64,000 bases of DNA, taken from Mycobacterium sp. AZCC_0083. GTDB lineage: Bacteria > Actinomycetota > Actinomycetes > Mycobacteriales > Mycobacteriaceae. The stretch spans positions 372,001 to 436,000 of the forward strand of contig NZ_JACHGP010000002.1 of assembly GCF_014202335.1 (NCBI RefSeq), written 5' to 3'. The notes below the pieces were generated by a model, which did not search any database, was not told where the DNA came from, and saw only the letters and a list, made by a program, of their open reading frames with translations. Of this stretch, positions 25,524 to 34,888 are shown piece after piece. The translations under genes were made by a program, and so were the position numbers. Position 1 is the first letter of the stretch. The number at the start of each line of letters is the position of its first letter.

Positions 25524-26597
25524 GTGGCGGTCGGAGTGCGTAGGTACATCCTCAAGCGGCTCGGGCAGGCGCTTCTCGTCCTGTGGGCTGCATACACTGT
25601 CTCGTTCCTCTTGTTGAGCGCGTTGCCCGGCGACGCGGTGCACAACAGAATCCAAAACCCGGAAGCACAGATATCACCTGAGCAGGCCCAGGTCTTGATC
25701 GCGTACTACGGACTCGATCGGCCGCTGTGGGAGCAGTACGGCACGGCACTGACCGCCGCCCTACGAGGAGACCTGGGGTACTCGCTGACCGACGGCCGAG
25801 CCGTCACCGAGTTGGTCGGCGCCGCTTTGCCGAGCACCCTCGCACTCACCGGATTGGCGCTGGTGTTCGGTGTGGTGTTCTCCGTACTCATCGGGATCGT
25901 CGCCAACTACGCGCCATGGAAGACGGTGCGTGACGTGGTCGGGTCATTTCCGGCCCTGTTCGGCTCCATCCCCACGTTCGTCGTGGGAATCCTGCTGCTG
26001 CAGTTCTTCTCGTTCGGCTTTCGGGTGATACCCGCATCCGATGACGGCTCCTTCGTGGCGCTCCTTGCGCCGGCGATCACCCTGGGCATCCTGATCGCCG
26101 CACCACTGGCACAGGTGTTCACCACATCGATTCGCTCCGTGCGAGGGCAACCCTTCGCCCACGTGCTCCACGCCCGTGGCGCGGGGGAGGCGTACATCTT
26201 CCGGCGCGGGGTTCTGCGCAACTCATCGATGCCCGTGCTCACCCTGTTGGGGCTGGCGTGTGGCGAGTTGATCGCCGGCGCCGTCGTGACCGAGTCGGTC
26301 TTCGCCCGACCGGGCATCGGTCAGCTCACGGTCGGAGCGGTCAGCACACAGGACCTGCCGGTGCTGCAGGGCGTCGTGCTGGTAGCGGCCCTGGCCTACG
26401 TGACCGTGAACTTCTTCGTTGACATCGCGTACCCGTTCATCGATCGCCGGGTTCTGGTGGATGGGAAGGAGGCACAGCGGGTCATGGCTCGCCGAGTCCG
26501 CACGAATGCGACCGCGAGCGACGCCGACCGCGAGCTCGCGGCGCTACCAAACCTTCGGGTGGCACGCCGCCTGCCGGTCGAGATGTCGATGCCATGA
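25524..26597 (+). CDS. ABC transporter permease (DppB type)
   Basis: Inner-membrane permease of 357 residues with about six segments. It has the DppB start RRYILKRLGQALLVLWAAYTV, the segment LDRPLWEQYGTAL, and the cytoplasmic EAA-like loop HVLHARGAGEAYIFRRGVLRNS. GTG 25524 directly follows the stop of the binding-protein gene; GTG 25536 is an alternative start. A 60-residue hydrophilic C-terminal tail after the last membrane segment is longer than usual. It pairs with the DppC-type permease that overlaps its end. Confidence 0.92.
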   Translation: MAVGVRRYILKRLGQALLVLWAAYTVSFLLLSALPGDAVHNRIQNPEAQISPEQAQVLIAYYGLDRPLWEQYGTALTAALRGDLGYSLTDGRAVTELVGAALPSTLALTGLALVFGVVFSVLIGIVANYAPWKTVRDVVGSFPALFGSIPTFVVGILLLQFFSFGFRVIPASDDGSFVALLAPAITLGILIAAPLAQVFTTSIRSVRGQPFAHVLHARGAGEAYIFRRGVLRNSSMPVLTLLGLACGELIAGAVVTESVFARPGIGQLTVGAVSTQDLPVLQGVVLVAALAYVTVNFFVDIAYPFIDRRVLVDGKEAQRVMARRVRTNATASDADRELAALPNLRVARRLPVEMSMP

Positions 26598-27514
26598 GCA
26601 TCATCGTCGCCGAGCAGACGGCTGCCGATCAGGAACCCCGCGAGAAGACCACCGACGCGGCAACGCGAACACCACCGTCATTGCGTAAGGTTGCGCGCTG
26701 GCTGCGCTCGCACTGGGTGCTGGTGATGTCGGTGACCGTCTTCACCCTCGCGCTGCTCTGGGCGCTGATCCCCGGCGCGTTCACGCACTACGACCCGATC
26801 GCCATCGACAACAGTCTCAAGCTTCGCCCGCCGTCGGCCGAGCACTGGTTCGGAACCGACCTTCTCGGCCGAGACCTATACGCGCGCATCGTATATGGCG
26901 CGCGTGCGTCGCTGCTCGGAGCGAGTATCGCGGTGGGAGTAGCGGTGGTCATCGGGTCGGTGCTTGGTGCAATCGCCGGCTGGTTCGGCGGGTTCGGTGA
27001 CACCGTGCTGATGCGGCTCATCGACGTCCTGCTCTCCATCCCGGGATTCCTCCTGGCGATCACCATCGTCGTGCTGTACACGGCCAGGACGGGCCATGCG
27101 GGTCTGGTGCCTGCGGCCATCGCAGTGGGCCTGACGACGTCGGCCACGTTCGCCCGACTGATCCGATCCGAAGTGCTGCGGGTGCGGGCGAGCAACTATG
27201 TCGAGGCCGCAATCACCAGCGGGGCGACGACGTTCACCATCCTGCGGCGGCATGTGATCCCCAACTCGCTGGCAACCACGGTCTCGCTGATCGCGGTGCA
27301 GCTGGGGATCGCGATCATCTGGATCGCGTCCCTGAGCTTCCTCGGACTCGGCGCCCAACCGCCGGAACCCGAATGGGGACTGCTGGTCGCCGACGGGCGC
27401 AAGTACATCGCCACCCGCGGTTGGCTCACCCTGTTCCCCGCGCTGGCGATCATCGCGGCGGTGCTGGCCACCAACAACATCTCCCGTCATCTGTCGAAGC
27501 GGAGCGCACGATGA
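26594..27514 (+). CDS. ABC transporter permease (DppC type)
   Basis: Inner-membrane permease of 306 residues. The N-terminal cytoplasmic stretch (about 40 residues) precedes the first membrane segment. The periplasmic-side motif HWFGTDLLGRDLYARIVYGAR and the EAA loop NYVEAAITSGATTFTILRRHVIPN are diagnostic of DppC/OppC. ATG 26594 overlaps the DppB-type stop. Together with the preceding permease and the fused ATPase it forms a complete importer. Confidence 0.94.
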   Translation: MSIIVAEQTAADQEPREKTTDAATRTPPSLRKVARWLRSHWVLVMSVTVFTLALLWALIPGAFTHYDPIAIDNSLKLRPPSAEHWFGTDLLGRDLYARIVYGARASLLGASIAVGVAVVIGSVLGAIAGWFGGFGDTVLMRLIDVLLSIPGFLLAITIVVLYTARTGHAGLVPAAIAVGLTTSATFARLIRSEVLRVRASNYVEAAITSGATTFTILRRHVIPNSLATTVSLIAVQLGIAIIWIASLSFLGLGAQPPEPEWGLLVADGRKYIATRGWLTLFPALAIIAAVLATNNISRHLSKRSAR

Positions 27515-29157
27515 CGCTGCCACCCGTGTTGTCCGTTCGGGATCTGACGGTGGGATATCGACTTGGCAGCGGCGTGCAGCCCGTCGTGCACGACGTCAGT
27601 TTCGACCTCGGCCCTGGCCAGGTGCTGGCGCTCGTCGGTGAGTCCGGTTCCGGGAAGACCACGACCGGTCACGCGATTCTCGGGCTGCTGCCCGACAACG
27701 GTGAAGTGCTCGCAGGGCGGATCGCCTTCGGCGGTCAGGACCTGACCAAACTCGGGTCCAAGGCATGGCGCGAAATCCGTGGTGGCTCACTGGCTCTGAT
27801 ACCCCAGGACCCGACGATCTCCCTCGATCCGGTCCGGCGAGTGGGACATCAGGTCGAGGACGTGCTTCGCCTGCACACCGATCTCGATTTCGACGGGCGT
27901 CGTGAACGGGTGCACGAACTCTGCGAACTGGTCGGATTCACCGACGTGGAGCGTCTGTACCGGCAGTACCCTCACGAATTGTCGGGCGGGATGCGTCAGC
28001 GGATCCTGATCGCGGCAGCGGTGGCGGGCAACCCGGATCTGATCGTCGCCGACGAGCCGACGTCGGGACTGGACGCCACGGTGCAGAAGCAGGTGCTCGA
28101 CCTCATCGACGACTTGCGCACGTTGTCGTCCACGAGCATCGTCCTGATCACCCACGACCTCGGCGTCGCCGCCGACCGCTCCGACCTGATCGGTGTGATG
28201 CGACAGGGCCAGATCGTCGAGTTCGGGCCCACGGCCGACGTCATCGCCGATCCGCAGCACGTCTACACGCGGCACTTGCTGGACAGCGTGCCACGAAAGT
28301 CGGTGCCGAAAAGGGTGATTCGGTCCGAACCGACCGTCGGGCGCACGGCCAATGATCCCGAGATCGCCATCGAGGTGACCGACCTGAGCAAGATCTACGG
28401 CGGCATACCCGCAGTGGACGGGATCTCGTTCCGGGTACGGCGCGGCCAGACCTTCTCCCTGGTCGGGGAGTCCGGTAGCGGAAAGTCGACCACGGCACGT
28501 GTGATCACCGGTGTGACCCCGGCGACCTCGGGTCGCGTCGACGTGCTCGGCACCGACATCACCGAGTTGAGCGGTCGCGCCTACCGGCCGCTGCGTCGGC
28601 ACATCCAGGTCGTCTACCAGAATCCCTACTCGTCGTTCGATCCCCGATTCGATGTCTTCGACGTCGTGGAGGAACCCCTGAGGTCGTTCCAGCCGACGTC
28701 ACTGCTGCCCGGATCGGGACGGCGACGCCGGCGAGAGAATGCCGACCGCGTCGCGGCCGCGCTCGAGGCGGCCGCGCTACCCGCTGATTTCGCCTGGCGG
28801 CATCCACGGGAGCTTTCCGGCGGGCAGCGGCAAAGGGTGGCCATTGCGCGCGCGCTCGTGGTGGAGCCCGAGATCGTGGTCCTCGACGAGCCGACCTCGG
28901 CTCTCGACGTGTCGGTCGCCGCCCAGATCCTGGAGCTACTGCAGCGTCTCCAGGCCGACCGCGGGCTCACGTACGTGTTCATCTCCCACGATCTCGCCGT
29001 GGTGTCTGCGATCTCCGACCAGGTGGCGGTCATGCGGCGAGGCCACATCGTCGAGCAGGGACCGACCGACGACGTGTTCTCCAGCCCCCGTGAGCCATAC
29101 ACCGTCGCACTGCTCGACGCGATCGCCGGCCACGATCTCGCCGTAGGAGCTTCATGA
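27511..29157 (+). CDS. ABC transporter ATPase with two fused domains (DppD-DppF)
   Basis: ATPase of 548 residues with two complete nucleotide-binding domains in one chain. Domain 1 has [18 protein letters not shown] and LIVADEPTSGLDA. Domain 2 has [25 protein letters not shown] and [14 protein letters not shown]. Each ends with the oligopeptide-transporter extension (VYTRHLLDSVP; PYTVALLDAI). In many bacteria these are separate genes. ATG 27511 overlaps the DppC stop and its end overlaps the next enzyme gene, so uptake and oxidation are translationally coupled. Confidence 0.95.
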   Translation: MTLPPVLSVRDLTVGYRLGSGVQPVVHDVSFDLGPGQVLALVGESGSGKTTTGHAILGLLPDNGEVLAGRIAFGGQDLTKLGSKAWREIRGGSLALIPQDPTISLDPVRRVGHQVEDVLRLHTDLDFDGRRERVHELCELVGFTDVERLYRQYPHELSGGMRQRILIAAAVAGNPDLIVADEPTSGLDATVQKQVLDLIDDLRTLSSTSIVLITHDLGVAADRSDLIGVMRQGQIVEFGPTADVIADPQHVYTRHLLDSVPRKSVPKRVIRSEPTVGRTANDPEIAIEVTDLSKIYGGIPAVDGISFRVRRGQTFSLVGESGSGKSTTARVITGVTPATSGRVDVLGTDITELSGRAYRPLRRHIQVVYQNPYSSFDPRFDVFDVVEEPLRSFQPTSLLPGSGRRRRRENADRVAAALEAAALPADFAWRHPRELSGGQRQRVAIARALVVEPEIVVLDEPTSALDVSVAAQILELLQRLQADRGLTYVFISHDLAVVSAISDQVAVMRRGHIVEQGPTDDVFSSPREPYTVALLDAIAGHDLAVGAS

Positions 29158-30383
29158 CATCGTCACAGCCCACCACGCTCGACGACGCGATCGTCCGAAT
29201 CCGTTCGGTACTCGGCGAATTGGCCAAGGGGGCCAGCGAGCGGGATGGGACGCACGAACACCCCTACGCACTGGTGCAGGACCTCGCGGACGCGGGTTTC
29301 GGGCGTCTGCGCCTGGCACGCGAATTCGGCGGCTTCGATGTCGACCTTCCGACGCTGTTTGCGCTCTTGGCCGAGGCGGGACAGGCCGATTCCAACATTC
29401 CCCAGATCTGGCGGGGGCACTTCACCACCACCGAGATCCTCCGACGGGAGCACGATCCTAAGGCCCGGCGACACTGGTCGGACAAGATTGCCGCCGGAGC
29501 AGTGTTTGGCAACACGCAATCCGAACCTTCCTCCGTCGTCGCAGGACTCGAATCGAACGACGACTGGGGTCCCATCACCACCCGCGTGCGAACCGACGGC
29601 CAGGGACGCCGAGTCGTTTCGGGAACCAAGTTCTATTCGACCGGTTCGCGATTCGCCGATTACATCCGCGCCTCGGCGCTCGACGACGAGGGACGCCGTC
29701 GGTTCGTGGTGATCCCGGCGCGACATGACGGCGTCAACCACGTCGACGACTGGGATGGGATTGGGCAGCGTCAAACTGGCAGTGGAACAACCATTCTCAC
29801 CGATGTACCCGTCGAGCCGCACGGCGACGTGGGCCGAGACGTCGACTCCCTGCGCGGTCTCGACTCGTTCGTGCAGATCGTGCACTTGGCGAACCTGACG
29901 GGTATCGCACGCAGCATCGTCGCCGAAACCGTCGACATCGTCCGTGCCCGCACCCGCACGTCGCGGCACGCGCTCTCCCAAAGCGCCACGGCCGACCCAG
30001 ACGTCCTAGCCGTCGTCGGAAGGCTTCACGCGCGCAGGCTGACCGCCGAGACGTTGCTCGACCGGGCCGCACACCGATTGCAAGCGGCACACTCAGCGGG
30101 AGACGAGGAGTCCTTTGCGGACGCCTACGTCGAGACTTCGACCGCGCAGGTCGCCCTCATCGAGGCAGTCCTCGATGCCGCCACGGCGGCGTTCGACGCG
30201 GCAGGGTCGTCGACGGTGCGCGCCGGCGTGCGCCTCGACCGGCACTGGCGGAACGCCAGGACGTTGGCGTCCCATAACCCAGTCATATACAAACCCAGGG
30301 TGATTGGCGACTTCCTCGTCAATGGAAACCGTCCGGTGTCCGGTTACTACGCCGGGCGAGACAAGGAGGAGGCAGCATCGTGA
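29154..30383 (+). CDS. Acyl-CoA-dehydrogenase-fold flavin monooxygenase (DszC/SfnC-like)
   Basis: Protein of 409 residues with the acyl-CoA dehydrogenase fold but the signatures of the monooxygenase branch. Visible are LAREFGGFDVDLPTLFALLAEAG, GTKFYSTGSRFADYIRA, DDWDGIGQRQTGSGTT and the C-terminal DRHWRNARTLASHNPVIYK. The last is characteristic of DszC-like enzymes, where R-N and H-N residues line the flavin site. It starts by ATGA overlap after the importer ATPase and overlaps the LLM monooxygenase by GTGA. The likely reaction is oxygenation of a sulfur or nitrogen centre with FMNH2. Confidence 0.88.
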   Translation: MTSSQPTTLDDAIVRIRSVLGELAKGASERDGTHEHPYALVQDLADAGFGRLRLAREFGGFDVDLPTLFALLAEAGQADSNIPQIWRGHFTTTEILRREHDPKARRHWSDKIAAGAVFGNTQSEPSSVVAGLESNDDWGPITTRVRTDGQGRRVVSGTKFYSTGSRFADYIRASALDDEGRRRFVVIPARHDGVNHVDDWDGIGQRQTGSGTTILTDVPVEPHGDVGRDVDSLRGLDSFVQIVHLANLTGIARSIVAETVDIVRARTRTSRHALSQSATADPDVLAVVGRLHARRLTAETLLDRAAHRLQAAHSAGDEESFADAYVETSTAQVALIEAVLDAATAAFDAAGSSTVRAGVRLDRHWRNARTLASHNPVIYKPRVIGDFLVNGNRPVSGYYAGRDKEEAAS

Positions 30384-31618
30384 CCGGTCGACTGCATCTC
30401 AACGTAAACATTCTCAATGCCGGGGTCTTCGGTGGATCGTGGCGATATCCCGGCACCGACGCTCTGGCGAGCTACGGCGTCGAGCACTACACCGCGATCG
30501 CGAGGAAGGCCGAGGCGGCGAAGCTCGACGCGGTGTTCCTCGCCGACGGGCCGTCACTCGACCCCAGCATCCGTCATCGGACCGGCAACAACCTCGAGCC
30601 CACCACGGTGCTGGCGCGCATAGCTGCACAGACCGAACGCATCGGTTTGATCGGCACCCTCTCGTCGTCCTACAACGATCCAGTCGAGATCGCCCGTCGC
30701 CTCGGCGATCTCGACTATGTCAGCGGTGGACGATTCGGCTGGAACGTGGTCACGACCGCAGGACCGGTCGCAGCCCGCAACTTCGGACGCACTGACGAAC
30801 CCGACCACGGATTGCGGTACCGCCGCGCGGCCAGCTTCGTCGCGCAGGTGGTTGCGACGTGGGAACGGCGCACCGAACTCCGTTCCCCGCAGGGTCGTCC
30901 GGTCATCGTTCAAGCGGGCGGGTCGAACGACGGCAAACGACTCGCGGCACGGCTGGGGGAGGTCATCTTCTCCGCCGACCAGGACATCGAGAAGGCGCGG
31001 GCATTCCGCAGCGAACTACGCAGCGGCGCAGCTGACTTCGGCCGCAACCCGGATGAGATCGTGGTATTGCCCGGATTGTCGACGGTGCTCGGCAGCACCG
31101 AGGCCGAAGCGAGGCAACGACGCGAACTCCTCGACGATCTGCTTCCCGACGCGTACGCGCGCGACCGGCTGTCCGGGCAACTCGGCTTCTCCCTCGACGG
31201 TCTGGCCGACGACGAGCCGATCCCGGCCGATCTGCTGCGTGACCCCGCCGAAGCCGGAGGGTCACAGACCTTCAATCGGGTGGTTCGCGACATCATCGAC
31301 CGCGAGCGGCCGACACTTCGTCAACTTCTGAAGAAGCTGTCCGGCGGCGGGGGACATCGCATCGTCGTCGGCACGCCGGAACAGGTTGCCGACGACATCG
31401 AGCGGTGGTTCCGATTCGGTGCGGCCGACGGGTTCAACGTCATGCCGGACGTCTTACCGTCGGGCTTCGACGACTTCGCCGATCACCTCGTCCCGGAGCT
31501 ACGCCGGAGGGGTCTGTTCAGAACGGACTACGACGGCACCACACTGCGCGATCACCTCGGCATCGGCCTGCCCGAGGCACGGGCAGTGGATGAGTCTTCC
31601 CTCGTGAGCGCCAAATGA
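30380..31618 (+). CDS. LLM-class flavin monooxygenase (NtaA/SnaA/DszA family)
   Basis: Monooxygenase of 412 residues in the NtaA/SnaA/DszA branch, whose members cleave C-N or C-S bonds using FMNH2. Signatures include AKLDAVFLADGPS, TERIGLIGTLSSSYNDPVEI, GRFGWNVVTT and the C-terminal GAADGFNVMPDVLPSGFDDF. GTG 30380 overlaps the previous stop and its stop overlaps the next gene. Together with the DszC-like neighbour it repeats the DszC/DszA logic of two consecutive flavin monooxygenases. The substrate is unknown; sulfones, sulfonates and aminopolycarboxylates are possible. Confidence 0.92.
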   Translation: MTGRLHLNVNILNAGVFGGSWRYPGTDALASYGVEHYTAIARKAEAAKLDAVFLADGPSLDPSIRHRTGNNLEPTTVLARIAAQTERIGLIGTLSSSYNDPVEIARRLGDLDYVSGGRFGWNVVTTAGPVAARNFGRTDEPDHGLRYRRAASFVAQVVATWERRTELRSPQGRPVIVQAGGSNDGKRLAARLGEVIFSADQDIEKARAFRSELRSGAADFGRNPDEIVVLPGLSTVLGSTEAEARQRRELLDDLLPDAYARDRLSGQLGFSLDGLADDEPIPADLLRDPAEAGGSQTFNRVVRDIIDRERPTLRQLLKKLSGGGGHRIVVGTPEQVADDIERWFRFGAADGFNVMPDVLPSGFDDFADHLVPELRRRGLFRTDYDGTTLRDHLGIGLPEARAVDESSLVSAK

Positions 31619-32547
31619 GTGGAGACGCCGCGAAGGTCGTCGTCGAAATCGCGGTCGGGGATGCGCCGTCGCACGTTTCCCTTGCCGATGCCGATGCGAT
31701 CGTCGCCGTTGCCCAGGACGTGGGCGTCACCGCCATCCGACTCGTCGATCATGTCGGCGAGCGCCAGACGATCGATCCCTCCGTGGTCGCCGCCTACTTA
31801 GCAGGCAAGTACGCCGACATCGGGTGGGTGATCGACGCTCCGACAACCCTCAACGCGCCCTACAACCTGGCGCGCCGCATTCTGTCGCTCGATCGTGCGA
31901 CTGGCGGCCGAGCGGGTGTCATCCTGCTCGCGGGCGTCGGTGACGAGGTGAGTGACGCCGCAGCGCCCGACCGCGACGCGACCGACCCGGCCGATCGATG
32001 GATCGAGTACGCGCGCATCCTCACCCAGCTGTGGGAGTCGTTCCCGTCGGCCGCCCTCCTCGGGGACCAGGAGAAGGCGCTCGTCGCCGACGATGCCTTG
32101 ATCCGCCCCATCGACTTCGATGGCCGCTTCTATCGCGTCGCCGGACCACTGGACGGACCGTCGTCGGTGCAAGGCCGTCCCGTTCTGATCGCGACCGAAC
32201 CGGCCAAGGCCGGGTGGTCGCGAGTCGCCACCATCGCCGATGCCGTGATCGTCGCCCACGGCGAGATCGACAACGCCGCTGCGGAACTGGCGGCAGCACT
32301 CCAGTTCGCGGGCCGCCGTCGCGACGAGGTCGCACTGCTGACCCGCGTCAACGACACCCGAGCGGTTCCGGGTCTCGACGGGTGGAGCGCCGCGCACGGT
32401 GTCGATGGGATCGTCCTCGCCGTGGATGGCGGTGCATCCGAAATCCTCAGTGCCATACGCGATCTCGCGCCGCAGGCGTCACGAGGTCGACGCGGCACAT
32501 TGCGTACCGAACTCGCAGTCCCCGGCCCAGAAAGGGTCCACGCGTGA
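31615..32547 (+). CDS. Short luciferase-like (LLM) protein, probably degenerate
   Basis: Protein of 310 residues with luciferase-family traces: an N-terminal barrel strand, NAPYNLARRILSLDRATGGRAGVILL (like the SPYNLARRFASLDHLSxGR motif), and FYRVAGPLDGPSSVQGRPVLI (like FxVxGPLNxxxxPQGxPVIxQAG). It lacks the normal N-terminal strands with the flavin-facing residues and the long C-terminal insertion. It has no GGxS/AG phosphate-binding motif after PVLI (reads ATEPAKAGW). It is translationally coupled on both sides (ATGA and GTGA). It may be a non-catalytic partner subunit or a decaying copy. Confidence 0.75.
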   Translation: MSGDAAKVVVEIAVGDAPSHVSLADADAIVAVAQDVGVTAIRLVDHVGERQTIDPSVVAAYLAGKYADIGWVIDAPTTLNAPYNLARRILSLDRATGGRAGVILLAGVGDEVSDAAAPDRDATDPADRWIEYARILTQLWESFPSAALLGDQEKALVADDALIRPIDFDGRFYRVAGPLDGPSSVQGRPVLIATEPAKAGWSRVATIADAVIVAHGEIDNAAAELAAALQFAGRRRDEVALLTRVNDTRAVPGLDGWSAAHGVDGIVLAVDGGASEILSAIRDLAPQASRGRRGTLRTELAVPGPERVHA

Positions 32548-33785
32548 CCGTGGTGCAGACCTCGCCGGACATAGAGGCGAGCGAAGCGACGGGAGATGTG
32601 CCAGAAGTCGAGCTCACCGTCGGTGACATCCGAGCGGCAATCCGTCCAGCGCTGGAACGAATCGGCGCCACCGCACGATCGCGGGAGGACACCCGCGACT
32701 ACGCCTACGATGACGTTCACGAGCTGGCGGCCCACGGTATCGGTCTGACTGGCATCGCGCGGAACGAGGGTGGCGCGGGCGGCAGCGTTCGCGACGTCGT
32801 CGATCTGGTCATCGCAATCGCCCGCGCGGACTCGAATGTCGCTCAGGCACTTCGTCCCACATTCCTGGTGGCTCACCAGATCGCAGGATGGGCGGATGTG
32901 CCCTTGCGAACAGTCAACCTGGAACGACTGCGCAACCGTGCATTGTTCGCGGGAACCGTCAACGAGCGCAACGGTGGTGCCAGCGGCGGCGTGTCCACCA
33001 CGGCCCGCCGCGTCGACGGCGGGTATGTGGTCAACGGCCGCAAGTACTACTCGACCGGCGGCCTGTACGCGTCCTACTTCTCGACGCAAGCCACCACCGA
33101 CGACGGCGCCATCGTGCACTTCACCGTGCCCGTCGAACGTGCAGGCGTGGAGCGGATCGACGACTTCGATGCCGTCGGGCAGCGTCTCACCCAAAGCGGC
33201 TCCACCGAACTCACCGAAGTGCGGGTCCACGAGCACGAGGTGACGATCGCGGGGGAGTCCACGCCAGACAACCCGTTCCGCGGCTCCTTCGCGCAGCTGT
33301 ATCTCGCGGCGGTACAGGCGGGGATCGCCGCGCGGGCACTGGACGACGCGGTGCGCTTCGCCCGAGAGAAGGGGCGTCCGATCAAGCACAGCTCCGCCTC
33401 GCGCAGCGTCGAGGACCCCTACATCCGCGAGACCGTCGGCGAGATCGCGGCTCGCGCCCAGACCGCGAGAGCCGTTGTGCTGCTTGCCGCCGACGCGCTG
33501 CAGGACCAACGAAGCCTCCGTGGCGATGAGGCGCGCCGAGTCGGTGCCGAGTCCGCGGTGATCGTCGCACAGGCAGGAGTGACTGCCATCGAGTCGGCTC
33601 TGCGTGCAGCCGAACTGCTCTTCGACGTCGGGGGCGGGTCGATCACTGACCGCGATCTTGGCTTCGACCGTCACTGGCGCAACGCCAGGACTGCGGCCAA
33701 CCACAATCCACGCCAATGGAAACTCGCCGTCGCCGGCGCCTATCACCTCACCGGCGAAGAACCGCCCACCACCGGCCTCTTCTGA
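32544..33785 (+). CDS. Acyl-CoA-dehydrogenase-fold flavin monooxygenase (second DszC-like enzyme)
   Basis: Protein of 413 residues in the DszC/SfnC-like branch. Visible are the N-terminal helices (HELAAHGIGLTGIARNEGGAG), VNGRKYYSTGGLYASYF, DDFDAVGQRLTQSGST, and the C-terminal DRHWRNARTAANHNPRQWK, nearly the same as in the enzyme at 29154. GTG 32544 overlaps the stop of the short LLM gene; the long upstream frame is not conserved. The cluster thus repeats the pair of DszC-like plus LLM enzymes. Divergence between the two copies suggests different substrates or successive steps. Confidence 0.9.
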   Translation: MTVVQTSPDIEASEATGDVPEVELTVGDIRAAIRPALERIGATARSREDTRDYAYDDVHELAAHGIGLTGIARNEGGAGGSVRDVVDLVIAIARADSNVAQALRPTFLVAHQIAGWADVPLRTVNLERLRNRALFAGTVNERNGGASGGVSTTARRVDGGYVVNGRKYYSTGGLYASYFSTQATTDDGAIVHFTVPVERAGVERIDDFDAVGQRLTQSGSTELTEVRVHEHEVTIAGESTPDNPFRGSFAQLYLAAVQAGIAARALDDAVRFAREKGRPIKHSSASRSVEDPYIRETVGEIAARAQTARAVVLLAADALQDQRSLRGDEARRVGAESAVIVAQAGVTAIESALRAAELLFDVGGGSITDRDLGFDRHWRNARTAANHNPRQWKLAVAGAYHLTGEEPPTTGLF

Positions 33786-33824
33786 GAGCTTCGGGGCACC
33801 AACACATCTCCAGAAGGGACTTTG

Positions 33825-34853
33825 ATGACGATCGAAACCGACCGCGTGCTCGGTCGCACGGGAGTGCGGGTCACTCCACTGACGCTGGGCACCATGAACT
33901 TCGGGCGTTGGCAGGACGAGGCCGAGAGCGTGCGGATCATCGGCGCTGCCCTCGATGCCGGCATCACCTCCGTCGACACCGCGGACGTTTACGCCCAAGG
34001 CGTCTCCGAGGAGATCATCGCCAAGGCCATCAAGAGACGTCGCGACGAGGTCTTCTTGGCGACCAAGTTCCATGGTCAGATCGGGACGGACCGACGTTCG
34101 GCGGGGAACTCGCGGCGATGGATCACCCGGGCGGTCGAGGACAGCTTGCGTCGGCTCGACACCGATGCCCTCGACCTCTATCAAGCGCATCGACCCGATC
34201 CTCACACCAGCCTGCTCGAAACGCTGCAGACGCTCAACGATCTGATCCGCCAAGGCAAGATCCGGTACTACGGAACGTCGGTGTTCCCGGCGTACCTCCA
34301 GGTCGAGGCCCACTGGCTCGCCGAGAAGTACGGCCTGATCGCCCCGCACACCGAACAACTGCCGTATTCGCTGCTCGTTCGGGGCGCCGAGCGTGAGGTC
34401 TTCCCAGTCGTTCGGCAATACGGTGTGGGAGTCCTGTCCTATGGCCCGCTGGCGGCCGGGTGGTTGTCAGGCAAGTATCGGCTCGGTGCCACCCAGCCGG
34501 AATCAGCACGCGCGGAGCTGATTCCGGGTCGTTTCGACGTCACCGCCGAGCGAAATCAGCGAAAGCTGGCTGCGGCGGACGCGCTGGCCGCACTCGCCGA
34601 CGACAACGGATTGACCCTCGTCGATTTGTCGATCGCGTTCGCGCTCAATCACCCAGCGATCAGCAGCGTGATCATCGGACCGCGCACACAGGAACATCTC
34701 GAGGGCTATCTCAAGGCGTCGACCGTGCAGTTGACCGACGAGATCCTCGATCGCATCGACGAGATCGTCGATCCAGGAACTCAATTCCATGATCGCGACA
34801 CCGGCCGCGACACCCCGTCGCTGCAGCCCGCTGCGCTGCGCCGCGGCCGCTAA
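33825..34853 (+). CDS. Aldo/keto reductase
   Basis: NADPH-dependent aldo/keto reductase of 342 residues. The catalytic tetrad is visible as D and Y in DTADVYAQG, K in FLATKFHG and H in DLYQAHRPD. The cofactor part SVIIGPRTQEHLEGYLKA is near the end. ATG 33825 follows AGAAGGGA, 39 bases after the DszC-like gene. It probably reduces an aldehyde or ketone released when the monooxygenases cleave the carbon-heteroatom bond. The C-terminal 20 residues are Arg/Pro-rich. Confidence 0.92.
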   Translation: MTIETDRVLGRTGVRVTPLTLGTMNFGRWQDEAESVRIIGAALDAGITSVDTADVYAQGVSEEIIAKAIKRRRDEVFLATKFHGQIGTDRRSAGNSRRWITRAVEDSLRRLDTDALDLYQAHRPDPHTSLLETLQTLNDLIRQGKIRYYGTSVFPAYLQVEAHWLAEKYGLIAPHTEQLPYSLLVRGAEREVFPVVRQYGVGVLSYGPLAAGWLSGKYRLGATQPESARAELIPGRFDVTAERNQRKLAAADALAALADDNGLTLVDLSIAFALNHPAISSVIIGPRTQEHLEGYLKASTVQLTDEILDRIDEIVDPGTQFHDRDTGRDTPSLQPAALRRGR

Positions 34854-34888
34854 CCACTCGCACACATACGGAAAGGCGCCACACCATC

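Noticed and set aside
32130..34418. 762-codon open frame on the minus strand opposite the monooxygenase and reductase genes
   Set aside because: It spans three well-supported genes on the other strand, lacks any domain signature and reflects high GC codon bias.
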